64,000 nt of DNA, taken from positions 24,991 through 88,990 of the forward strand of contig PEAN01000008.1 of NCBI GenBank assembly GCA_002753735.1, given 5' to 3'. Position numbers and translations under genes: made by a program. Positions 12,766 through 21,862 of the stretch are shown here, piece after piece. This DNA comes from Magnetococcales bacterium DCbin4. Its GTDB lineage: Bacteria; Pseudomonadota; Magnetococcia; Magnetococcales; UBA8363. A model generated the notes under the pieces. The model did not search any database and was not told where the DNA came from. It saw only the letters and a list, made by a program, of their open reading frames with translations. Position 1 is the first letter of the stretch, and each line of letters begins with the position of its first letter.

Positions 12766-13227
12766 TTGGACAAATGATCAAGAGGAAATAAAGGTTTCCG
12801 CCTCCACGGGAATGACAGGGAACTCCCCCCGGAGTTTTGCATTATTGAATTTGCTGATTTGGAAATGCAAAATATATCGTCGTCCATTTCGTTCATTTTC
12901 ATTTCGGTCATGTGCTAATGAATCATGAATGAAAGATCCCATCTCATTCATAGTGCCGAACCAGGGTCCGATGGAAGTGGAAACGGGAATTTCATTGATC
13001 GTTCATTGACAGTATTTTAATAGGGAGTCTATATTTTCGAGAAAAATTGGTATTGACCATCGATTGCCAAATAACGATTCAGATCCCCCCCCTCTTCCCA
13101 TGTCGTGTTGTGGTCTGAATTATTTAATAAATGAACGCGATCTGGAGAATCGCCCCGGACCCTTTGTTTTTTCCTTCATCAATACCAACGGGCACTGACG
13201 AGCGAATGGGGATCTGATCGGTGATGA

Positions 13228-13965
13228 TTGGGAGACTTCATGGCGGCATATGTTCTTTTGCTTGAAGATGATCCGAGCATGCGATTTTTGCTGGGATCCT
13301 ATCTGGAAAAATCGGGGTTCCGGGTGACGACCGCAGCCAATGCAGCGGATTTTTTCGCAGCCTGTGCGCGACACATGCCCGATTGCGTACTGCTGGATCT
13401 GGGGTTGCCGGATGAAGATGGATTGGTGGTTGCACGCAAGATCAGACAACGCTCGGATGTTCCCATGATCATCGTCACCTCCCGTCAAGAAGAGTCCGAC
13501 CGTCTGACCGGGCTGGAGCTGGGTGCGGATGACTATGTGGTCAAACCATTTCACCCACGCGAGTTGATCGCCCGCATCCACAACCTTCTTCAACGATCCT
13601 CACGCCGCAGTGCCACCACGGACCCGGTCCCCTCCACCCCATCCTCGGGGGTTCCCTTCGGTGAATTGTTGATCGATTTCGGCAAGCGGCAATTGGTCGT
13701 CATCAAGGACCATCAAGCGATTGTTCTGACACCGGGCGAATTCGATTGCCTTGCCGCCCTGATCCTGGCCAAGGGCAACTTTGTGACGCGCGATCAGCTC
13801 AAGGATGCCATTTCCAACCGTGAGGATCCGCCCGATGATCGTACCGTCGATTCGATCATCTGCAAGATCAGACGAAAGATCAAACAGGCAGGATGCCGTT
13901 CCGACAAGATTCGCACCGTCCGTGGTCACGGCTACCAGATCGATAGTGACGCTTTTGGTGCATGA
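13228..13965 (+). CDS. OmpR/PhoB-family response regulator (winged helix)
   Basis: YVLLLEDDPSMRFLLGSYLEKSGF...LLDLGLPDEDGL...VKPFHPRELIARI; C-terminal wHTH ending RTVRGHGYQID. Confidence 0.92.
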   Translation: MGDFMAAYVLLLEDDPSMRFLLGSYLEKSGFRVTTAANAADFFAACARHMPDCVLLDLGLPDEDGLVVARKIRQRSDVPMIIVTSRQEESDRLTGLELGADDYVVKPFHPRELIARIHNLLQRSSRRSATTDPVPSTPSSGVPFGELLIDFGKRQLVVIKDHQAIVLTPGEFDCLAALILAKGNFVTRDQLKDAISNREDPPDDRTVDSIICKIRRKIKQAGCRSDKIRTVRGHGYQIDSDAFGA

Positions 13966-13980
13966 ACGGGATCAAGAAGG

Positions 13981-14020
13981 AAAAGGGGTCTGGCGGAGTT
14001 TCCCAGGCCCCTTTTTTTTT
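13981..14020 (+). terminator. rho-independent terminator
   Basis: AAAAGGGGTCTGGCGGAGTTTCCCAGGCCCCTTTTTTTTT directly after the OmpR-type gene. Confidence 0.8.
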
Positions 14021-14085
14021 CATAAAGATTGCCCGGATCATCTCCGGTCGACCCCGATGGGAATTGCTTCAAACGTGTTGATTGA

Positions 14086-15186
14086 TTAATCCAATCCACC
14101 CGAATGATAGAAGCCCTGGGTGGTTTCGGTAGCCCCATCGGTGACACCGATCAGACAACGGGGAACCATGGGAAAGTTCGGAGTCAGATAGTAGACATAG
14201 GCTGCCGTTTCCCCACCCAGGGTCTTGAGGTCGGGATTGGTATTGGGCGCTTCATTGCACAGACCAAGGGCCGTGGTCGATGTCCCCAGGGTGCTGGGTC
14301 CGGTATAGACGAAATCACCAAGGGTCTTGTTGGCGGGCAGGGTCGCTTGGGTGAAGGTGGTTCCCGAAGTGACGAGGGTGGTCATGTCAGCCGAAAAATT
14401 GCCCAGGGCATTGGACGTATCGGTTGTGTTGGTCGTTGGCCGACCCGTCGCCGCAGCGGTGACGACCGAATAACTGGCATAGACCCCTTTTTGCACGACG
14501 ATGGGATATCCGTCCCGAGCATATCCCACGCCGGTGGCGGTGCTGGGAAGGTTGTTCCATGCGTTGGCGGAGTTCGAGGCCATGGGATTGCAGGTGATCG
14601 CCGCAGTGCCGCTACCCCAGGAAATGCCGCAGGGTATGGCATGGTAGTGATAGGCGTTGGGATTCGACTGGGAGTGGCCATTATGGGTGTCGAAGCCCAG
14701 ACGTTTGGTCGCATAGGGACTGCCGGGAGTGCTGGGATCGGTTTGCAGCCGGCCTTCCAGACGGAACGAGCATGCATTGGAAGCGGAACGGTTGGTCGTC
14801 TCACAGGTGCTGGTCAAAGGGTCGAAGGGGACCCCATCCAGGGCCACACCCAGACTGTTGGCCAGTCCAAGGGGGGTGTAGACTGGAGAAGCAGCCGTTC
14901 CCGCCAGTGTGGGAGCGCCGGGGATATAGTAGGTATTCGATACTGCGGCTGGTGTATGGGTATAGGTCCAGGTGGGGAATCCCGCTGAGTTCCCATCCCC
15001 ATAGAAAGGGGTACCATCACTGGTGACCGTGTATACGACCATCGATTTACCAGCGATTGTTTTCGTCGTCGTCGTCGATGAAACGTCTGCATCTGCATTC
15101 GCCGTCTGGCTCGCAAGCGATCCAAAAAGCCCCCCCAACAGTACAACTGTCATTGCTTGTTTACGAGTCATTATTTCGCTCCTCAA
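14086..15186 (-). CDS. YHYH domain-containing secreted protein
   Basis: Signal peptide (MTRKQAMTVVLLGGLFGSLASQTANA); HNGHSQSNPNAYHYHAIP...GVGYARDGYPI. Confidence 0.82.
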   Translation of the reverse strand: MRSEIMTRKQAMTVVLLGGLFGSLASQTANADADVSSTTTTKTIAGKSMVVYTVTSDGTPFYGDGNSAGFPTWTYTHTPAAVSNTYYIPGAPTLAGTAASPVYTPLGLANSLGVALDGVPFDPLTSTCETTNRSASNACSFRLEGRLQTDPSTPGSPYATKRLGFDTHNGHSQSNPNAYHYHAIPCGISWGSGTAAITCNPMASNSANAWNNLPSTATGVGYARDGYPIVVQKGVYASYSVVTAAATGRPTTNTTDTSNALGNFSADMTTLVTSGTTFTQATLPANKTLGDFVYTGPSTLGTSTTALGLCNEAPNTNPDLKTLGGETAAYVYYLTPNFPMVPRCLIGVTDGATETTQGFYHSGGLD

Positions 15187-16334
15187 TTCGATTATTATTT
15201 TGAAACAGGACGATCCAGAGTATATGTTCCTTCAGACGCAATGGATCAGTTGCGGCGGATTATGATCTGTAGATTGATCAAAGTCAAACAATAAAAGCGC
15301 ACAACTCCAGTAGAAATCATCAATGCTTTGAAATTGAAAAAAATAAACAATAAATAAATCAAAGTGTCATCAAGCATAACAAATTGTACACGACGTGCAT
15401 CTGAAACAAATGGACAGACACCCACAATGACAGGATGAAATGCCATAACCCAGTGACTCGCAACGGTGAATGAAATAATCGCATATCTTGACTGTAATTC
15501 CATGACATTCCATGGAGTGAACTTCAGATTGATGTTCTTTTACCAATCCTTGGGTACAGATGCCATCATTCAGTCTGTTTTAAAGTGCAAGCATGGAACG
15601 GCCCACCCCCGACTCAAAGAAATCGGAAGAAGAGAGAACAAGAGCACCTGAACGGAGCACAGAGGACAACTACCGCGTTCAACGGGTGTGTGTGGATTCT
15701 GTTACGAATGCCTCCAAAAGAATTCACTCGTGGTTGGATCATCGTCGCCTTTCCTCAACGAATCACTCAATAGACATGACAGACATATTCATAATTCCAA
15801 ATACAGGCACAATGGAAGGGGAATACGACGAATTATTGATATTTTGTTAACGGCATTTTGATGTATGATTGATTCTGCATGCTGCTACTGGCGTTATGAG
15901 CCATCCAGGCCCCATGAAACCGCTCGAATCATTATCATGTCAAATCCTTTCATGTGCGACTAAAATATCTAATTATTCCATAATATTAACCCATCATTGA
16001 TCGTGGCGGCCCGCCCAACGGGGTTCTGGGATGAAGGTTCAAACCGAATCTGAAATGAATACACCATTCCGGTGAAATCATCATCTACACAAGTTCCTTT
16101 GAACCCGTCAAAATAAGAAGTGCAAACTGGTACAGGATAAAAACGGTTCATGCAAGCACGATAAACATTCCCTTATTGCACGAAGTATGATAAACCACAG
16201 GCCCACATCATAAAGATCCGGCCATGGAAGGGTAGAGACAAGCCAGTTACGAAAAAGGCCGTCGATTGGATGTGTATTGATTTGCGGAACCCGGTGCATT
16301 TCCAATGTAATCAAAGGCGAACGATCAATTGACA

Positions 16335-18353
16335 ATGTCCATGCGGTTTAACAAGATTCTATTGGTGATTCAAAGGTTCGGTGCGTGGGCCGCGTGGTCG
16401 ATGGTATTGATGCTCCATGGATGCAATACCCCGGGTACGTTTTTCGGCGTTGAAAATTCAAAAGCGGGATCGGGCGTCATGCAGGCGGACGGAACGCGTC
16501 AAGAGGTCCGTCGCGGCGAAAAACGATTCGAAGACATGATCGCCTCACGTATGAACTCCGGTTCGGAAGCGGACCGGCTGGCGACCGAAGCGGTCAAGTT
16601 CCTGAGCGAAAAAAAATATGAAGAAGCCTCGAAGAAGATCAATCAGGCTTTGAAACTTCGGGTTGATCGCTCCTATTACCACCTGATCAACGCCATGTCC
16701 TACCACCTGATGCTTCAGGGGGGCAATGGGGGCACCATGGACCTGGCACAGCAAGGATATGAACTGGCAATCCAGTTTGATGGTGGCAATTGGATGGCCC
16801 ATTATCTGTTGGCACGACTCTACATCGACAAGGGAAACTTTGATCTGGCGGTCAAACACCTTTCCGTCGCCATCCATCTCCATCCCGACGACCCCGACCT
16901 GCTCAACAGTTTCGTGTACGCCGCCTACCGTGCGGGAAAACCCGATCTGGCGGCAGGCGGAGTGCGGGGATTGGAACAGTTGCACGCCCTGAAGAGTCCG
17001 GAGGCATTGCGCAATGCTTCCGTAGTCATGGCGGCACTGGGTTCCAGGGAGGAGGCGCGGACCTATTTTTCCCGCATGAGCGAACAAGTCAGCGATCCGC
17101 ATGTGATCAAACTGGTGGACCGCCGCATCCAGGATTGGAACAACATGTACCGGATGCAATCCCAATCCCCCCCGATTCAATTGGAACCCGCAGGCAATTT
17201 CGGCAATGCCTTTGGGGGTGGGAGCAATCCTTTTGGAGGTTCCAAGGGTGGGGGAACGAATGCTGGGAATGCCACCTCCGGGGTACTTCTGACCAATCCG
17301 GGGACGGAAGATAAGATGGTGGTAGTGGATGTTGTGCTGGTTCATACCGAAGAAAATTATTCGACGGCCAAGGGAATCAACCTCTTGAACGGCCTTCAGG
17401 TACAGTTTGGCAATTCGGCCAATGGCATTCCCGCCTTTGGCAGGGAGTGGAGCCGGAAACATGTGAAACCAACGGTGGTCACCAATCCCTCCGCCAGCGA
17501 TATCGAGGCCCCCGTACGCTTTTCATTGGACAATCCGGATGAATCGGAGCGCGCCATCACCCGAGCACTGACCATCCCGGCCATTACCTATTCCCTCAAT
17601 ATTTTCAATGCCACCAACGAACGCAACGAAATCCTCGCCCGTCCCACCCTGGTGGCCCTGGCGGGGAAGCCTTCTGAATTTTTCTCGGGCGTGCAACTGG
17701 TCGCCGCGGCGGTATCAACGGGTGCCCAAGGGGGGGAATCGGTACGCATCGAAAAAGAGATCGGGGTCAAAATGACCGTTACCCCATCGTTCATGAACGA
17801 TGGCCGCATCCGTCTTGGGATTGTTGCCGAGCGGACGTTCCTGAAAACACCGAGCAACGATGTCAACTTCACCTTCCGCATTGAAACCACGTTGAACAAG
17901 GTTGTGGCCAATGTGGTCATGCGTTATGGCGAAACCCTCATTCTCGGGGGGTTGAGTGAAAAGGAAACCGAGAATTCGCGGGATGGAACCCCGTTCCTGC
18001 AGGATGTCCCCCTGCTGCAATATGCCTTTTCACGCAACGTCTCCACCGATTTCCAAAAATCGGTTCTCATTCTGTTGACCCCCCGTCCGGCGCAATATAC
18101 CTACCAAACGGAAAAATCACGCCTCGAATACGAAAAATCGCTCGGAGAAGATGAACGGGAAGTGGATGCCCTGCGCGCACGCTATTCGGACTGGTTCAAA
18201 CCCTATCCCAACTGGGCGTCGATCTTCCATCACATGCAGGAAAACTCACTCTACCGGGAGTTCCGCACGGGAGATGTCACCCTGGAAAATTGGGCCGATC
18301 TGCGAACAACACAGGATCGGCTGCAACAGGTTCTTGATTTTCTTTATTATTGA
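16335..18353 (+). CDS. TPR-containing secretin-family lipoprotein (type II/IV secretion-like)
   Basis: Lipobox-like MVLMLHGC; TPR region (AHYLLARLYIDKGNFDLAVKHLSVAIHLHPDDPDL); secretin core (IEKEIGVKMTVTPSF...ILGGLSEKETENSRDGTPFLQDVPLLQYAFS...SVLILLTPRPAQ). Confidence 0.82.
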   Translation: MSMRFNKILLVIQRFGAWAAWSMVLMLHGCNTPGTFFGVENSKAGSGVMQADGTRQEVRRGEKRFEDMIASRMNSGSEADRLATEAVKFLSEKKYEEASKKINQALKLRVDRSYYHLINAMSYHLMLQGGNGGTMDLAQQGYELAIQFDGGNWMAHYLLARLYIDKGNFDLAVKHLSVAIHLHPDDPDLLNSFVYAAYRAGKPDLAAGGVRGLEQLHALKSPEALRNASVVMAALGSREEARTYFSRMSEQVSDPHVIKLVDRRIQDWNNMYRMQSQSPPIQLEPAGNFGNAFGGGSNPFGGSKGGGTNAGNATSGVLLTNPGTEDKMVVVDVVLVHTEENYSTAKGINLLNGLQVQFGNSANGIPAFGREWSRKHVKPTVVTNPSASDIEAPVRFSLDNPDESERAITRALTIPAITYSLNIFNATNERNEILARPTLVALAGKPSEFFSGVQLVAAAVSTGAQGGESVRIEKEIGVKMTVTPSFMNDGRIRLGIVAERTFLKTPSNDVNFTFRIETTLNKVVANVVMRYGETLILGGLSEKETENSRDGTPFLQDVPLLQYAFSRNVSTDFQKSVLILLTPRPAQYTYQTEKSRLEYEKSLGEDEREVDALRARYSDWFKPYPNWASIFHHMQENSLYREFRTGDVTLENWADLRTTQDRLQQVLDFLYY

Positions 18354-20191
18354 TGACGGGGCCACGGCAAACCATGGGATATGACACATATTGGGTTCAA
18401 CGGGGTTTTTCCGTCACAGTGCTGCTGTTATTCATGTTGACCCTGATCTCCTGTACCGCAAAAAACGCCGCCCAGTTCAAAAATGGCATGGGGTACGCCA
18501 CCTGTACCTTCTGCGATCTGCGCTATGACGATTTTTCCCGGAGGGATCTTGAGAACGCCGATTTCTCGGGGGCTTATTTGTTCGGAACCAATTTTTCCTG
18601 GTCCATCGCCAGGAATTCCCGTTTTGAATCGGCAATCATGTATCAAGGTCGCATGGAGTGGGCCGATTTTGATGGCAGTGATTTTTCCAAGGCGTCCGTG
18701 GGTGGGACTGCGCTGTTCCGTTCAAGCTTTCGTCAGGCGCAACTGCGGCTGACCGACCTGTCCCACGCCAACCTGACAGGGATCGATCTGACCCGTGCTC
18801 ACATGGTGACGGCCATTTTGGAAGGGGTTGACCTGACCGATGCCCAGATGAGCGGCGTCAACCTGCGCAGCGCCACGCTGAGGGATGCCAACCTTTCCAA
18901 TGCCCGTTTGCGCGATGCCGATCTCCAGGGGGCGGTCCTCACCCGGGCCAACCTTCAGGGAACCGATCTGAAGGGAGCCAATTTTACCGCAGCAGTCATG
19001 AACGATGCCTCCTTTGCCAATAGCTACGTGCATACGACCAATTTCCGCAAGACAAACCTCAATAATGCCGATTTCTCCAATGCGATCCTCGATGCGGTCA
19101 ATTTCCAGGGAGCACGCCTGCGCCATGCCAACTTCAAAGGGGCGACGATTAAAAACGTCATCCTTCAGGGCGCCGACCTGTGCGGGGCCATCATGCCGGA
19201 TGGACAACAGATTCCCCCCTGTCCCGAGAAGGCGACTTCGTCACTGACGACCTCGGCCGCAGTGTCACAGATGACCTCGATCCCCCCTGCCGAAACCGGT
19301 CCGGCAACGGCAGATCCCGTAGTGCTCCTCCCCCGAACAGATGCGCCATCGGACATGACCCCCGTACCGCCATCCGGGGATCGCCCGCCCATCGATGCAA
19401 CCTTGGCACCCGAGGGGAACGCCACCCTGGATCCTTCCGCCCAACCCACCCCACCGGTGATCGATGCGGCGGCGGTTCATCTCACGGTTCAGGACAACCG
19501 GAGGATGGTCGCCGTACCTGGAAACCTGTTCGCAAAAACAGAAAAAGGGATCCCAGCCGGAGTCATCGCGGAAACCCTGGATGTCATTCTCAAAAAAATG
19601 GGCTTCTCTCCCATCTACGTTTCGATGCCCATTGCCGAAATGCCGGAAGCGGTGGAAAACGGCTTTGTGGATGTTCTCGCCATGGCCCTTCCTACCGGGA
19701 AGTCGGCAGAAAAACTGCTGTTCACCGAACCGCTGATCGAAGAATTCAACACCGTTCTGGTGCGGCGGAATGAACCTTTTGCCCTTGAACGGATTGCAGA
19801 TCTCCATGAACGCAAACTTGGCGGTCGTGAGGGATATATCTACCCGTTGTTAAAGAAAGATCCCGAAATCAAGTTACAACTGTTCTCGTCCGACGGCGAA
19901 ATGATTCGTAATCTGATTCTGGGAAAACTCGATGCGGTCATCATCAGCGGAATTTCCAATCTTTATGTGCTCCGTTCAGAAGGGATCATGGCTCAGTTGG
20001 ATGTCCTGAAAAAAGCGGTGGGCATGGTCCCGATGCAAGCAGCGCTTTCCCCGGGTAAATTTTCCCGGAAGGAGCTTGAACTCTTCAACAAGTCCCTGAA
20101 GGAATTCAAACAGGGAACGGAATGGAATGCGGTATTGGAGCATAATGGTCTTTCCGATCTGGTCCGTCCTTGGGAGGTCGCGTCTCCCTGA
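18353..20191 (+). CDS. lipoprotein: pentapeptide repeats fused to a periplasmic solute-binding (SBP_bac_3-like) domain
   Basis: Lipobox LISC; long A(D/N)LXX series (LSHANLTGIDLTRAHMVTAILEGVDL...); Pro-rich linker; C-terminal SBP fold (IPAGVIAETLDVILKKMGFSPIYVSMPIAEMPEAVENGFVDVLAMALP...). Confidence 0.8.
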   Translation: MTGPRQTMGYDTYWVQRGFSVTVLLLFMLTLISCTAKNAAQFKNGMGYATCTFCDLRYDDFSRRDLENADFSGAYLFGTNFSWSIARNSRFESAIMYQGRMEWADFDGSDFSKASVGGTALFRSSFRQAQLRLTDLSHANLTGIDLTRAHMVTAILEGVDLTDAQMSGVNLRSATLRDANLSNARLRDADLQGAVLTRANLQGTDLKGANFTAAVMNDASFANSYVHTTNFRKTNLNNADFSNAILDAVNFQGARLRHANFKGATIKNVILQGADLCGAIMPDGQQIPPCPEKATSSLTTSAAVSQMTSIPPAETGPATADPVVLLPRTDAPSDMTPVPPSGDRPPIDATLAPEGNATLDPSAQPTPPVIDAAAVHLTVQDNRRMVAVPGNLFAKTEKGIPAGVIAETLDVILKKMGFSPIYVSMPIAEMPEAVENGFVDVLAMALPTGKSAEKLLFTEPLIEEFNTVLVRRNEPFALERIADLHERKLGGREGYIYPLLKKDPEIKLQLFSSDGEMIRNLILGKLDAVIISGISNLYVLRSEGIMAQLDVLKKAVGMVPMQAALSPGKFSRKELELFNKSLKEFKQGTEWNAVLEHNGLSDLVRPWEVASP

Positions 20192-20376
20192 TCTGCACGT
20201 GTAATGGTCATAATGAAAAGAGGGCTGCGGGATCGCCCCGGGACCATTATTATTTTTAATTTCATCGCTTCAAACAAGCCTTATGGGAAAGCCCCCAACG
20301 ATTTTGATTTTTATGTTCAAAGGAGCAGTCATTTAGAACTATTATTTCCTGATCAGTTCCTTGATGATATGGAGCA

Positions 20377-21834
20377 TTGATGTTTTCCGTCGTCCGAAAA
20401 GCTTGGTTCCCAACGCTTTTAATCTTTCTTTCAATTTTCCTGCTGTATCAGGAAAATGCTATTATTCATTTTTTCACCCTTCCCCCCGAAGAAGAACAAA
20501 CTTTTGCTCGTTCCTTCCATTCGATCATATGGTTGATGAACGCGCTGTGCATGATTCGTCTGGTCAACGTCCTGTTGTGGGACGGCGTGGTCGCAGGAGT
20601 TTCCGGAACCAAGGCACCCCGCTTGATCAAGCAACTCTCCAGTGTCGTCATTTTCTTCATCACCGTGGTTGGCATCGTGGGCGTTGTCCTGGAGAAGGAT
20701 GTAACCGCTCTGTGGGCGACTTCAGGCGCAGTAGGTCTGGTGATTGGTTTTGCCGTTCAGGGGATCATCCTGGATACCGTATCGGGCCTTGCCATTCATT
20801 TTGAGAATACCTTCAGTGTTGGTGATTGGGTTTTGCTCCATACCCGGGCGGGAAAATTTTTCGGCCAGGTCAAAGAGGTCAACTGGCGTGCCACCCGAAT
20901 CCTGACCCTGGATAATACCCTGGTCCTGGTACCCAATCGAACGGTCACATCGATCATTCTGACCAACCTTTCCATGACCCCGGTACAGGTCTATGAACTC
21001 AAGTTTGTCTTTGATTTTTCGGTTCCGGTTGACCGGGCATTGCGGGTGTTGACATCGGGCGTCCTCAACGCCATCGGACCGGAAGGGATTTTGGAGACGC
21101 CCCGTCCCGAAGTTCTTCTCGGAGGGATCAATGATTTGGGCGTTGAATATTGCATGCGTTACGCCATTCAGCCGGCAAAAATCCCCCCCCCTACCGCGCA
21201 ACATCTCGTATTGGTGCATGTTCTGCGACATATCGACAAATCGGGTTTGACCCTTGCGTATCCCAAACGAGACGTGTTCACAACCCAAATGCCCTGGCGA
21301 CAGAAAAACTGGGAGAGCCGCAATAAGGTTGAATTACTTGGGAAATGTGATCTTTTCTCCCAACTCCCCCCGGAAGCCCTGGAATTTATCGCAAGTCAGA
21401 TGCAATTGATCCAGTACCGGGTCCTGGACCATGTATTCCGACAGGGGGACAGTGGCGATTCAATGTTTATTCTGGCAGAGGGTCTGCTGGACGTTTTTGT
21501 GACCCGGGAGGAGCCATCCCACCGGGTACGGATCGCTCAGATCAGCCCAGGGGGTGTATTTGGGGAGATGTCGGTCCTGACAGGGGAAGAACGAACTGCG
21601 ACCGTCACCGCGGCACATAATTCATTGGTCGGTGAGATCGGCAAGGAATGCATCAAGGATTTGCTCAACCAGCATCATGAGTTTGCCTCGACCATTTCAC
21701 GATTCATTGCGGAGCGGATGTTCCAAACCCAGCAGACCCTCTCCACGCCACGGGAGGAACGGGAAAAAATCATGGCAAGCACATCACATTCGATGTTGGG
21801 GAAGATGAAGCAGTTTCTTGGCTTCGATGAGTGA
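20377..21834 (+). CDS. MscS-family mechanosensitive channel with C-terminal cyclic-nucleotide-binding domain
   Basis: MscS core (ALWATSGAVGLVIGFAVQGIILDTVSGLAI...VGDWV); CNB domain (LIQYRVLDHVFRQGDSGDSMFILAEGLLDVF...GGVFGEMSVLTGEERTATVTA). Confidence 0.9.
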   Translation: MMFSVVRKAWFPTLLIFLSIFLLYQENAIIHFFTLPPEEEQTFARSFHSIIWLMNALCMIRLVNVLLWDGVVAGVSGTKAPRLIKQLSSVVIFFITVVGIVGVVLEKDVTALWATSGAVGLVIGFAVQGIILDTVSGLAIHFENTFSVGDWVLLHTRAGKFFGQVKEVNWRATRILTLDNTLVLVPNRTVTSIILTNLSMTPVQVYELKFVFDFSVPVDRALRVLTSGVLNAIGPEGILETPRPEVLLGGINDLGVEYCMRYAIQPAKIPPPTAQHLVLVHVLRHIDKSGLTLAYPKRDVFTTQMPWRQKNWESRNKVELLGKCDLFSQLPPEALEFIASQMQLIQYRVLDHVFRQGDSGDSMFILAEGLLDVFVTREEPSHRVRIAQISPGGVFGEMSVLTGEERTATVTAAHNSLVGEIGKECIKDLLNQHHEFASTISRFIAERMFQTQQTLSTPREEREKIMASTSHSMLGKMKQFLGFDE

Positions 21835-21862
21835 CACGTTCAATTCCATCCAAGGTTACCTT

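Noticed and set aside
14104-14988. 294-aa plus-strand ORF antisense to the YHYH gene
   Set aside because: Low-complexity Gly/Arg-rich shadow frame of a GC-rich coding sequence; the opposite strand has signal peptide and domain motifs.
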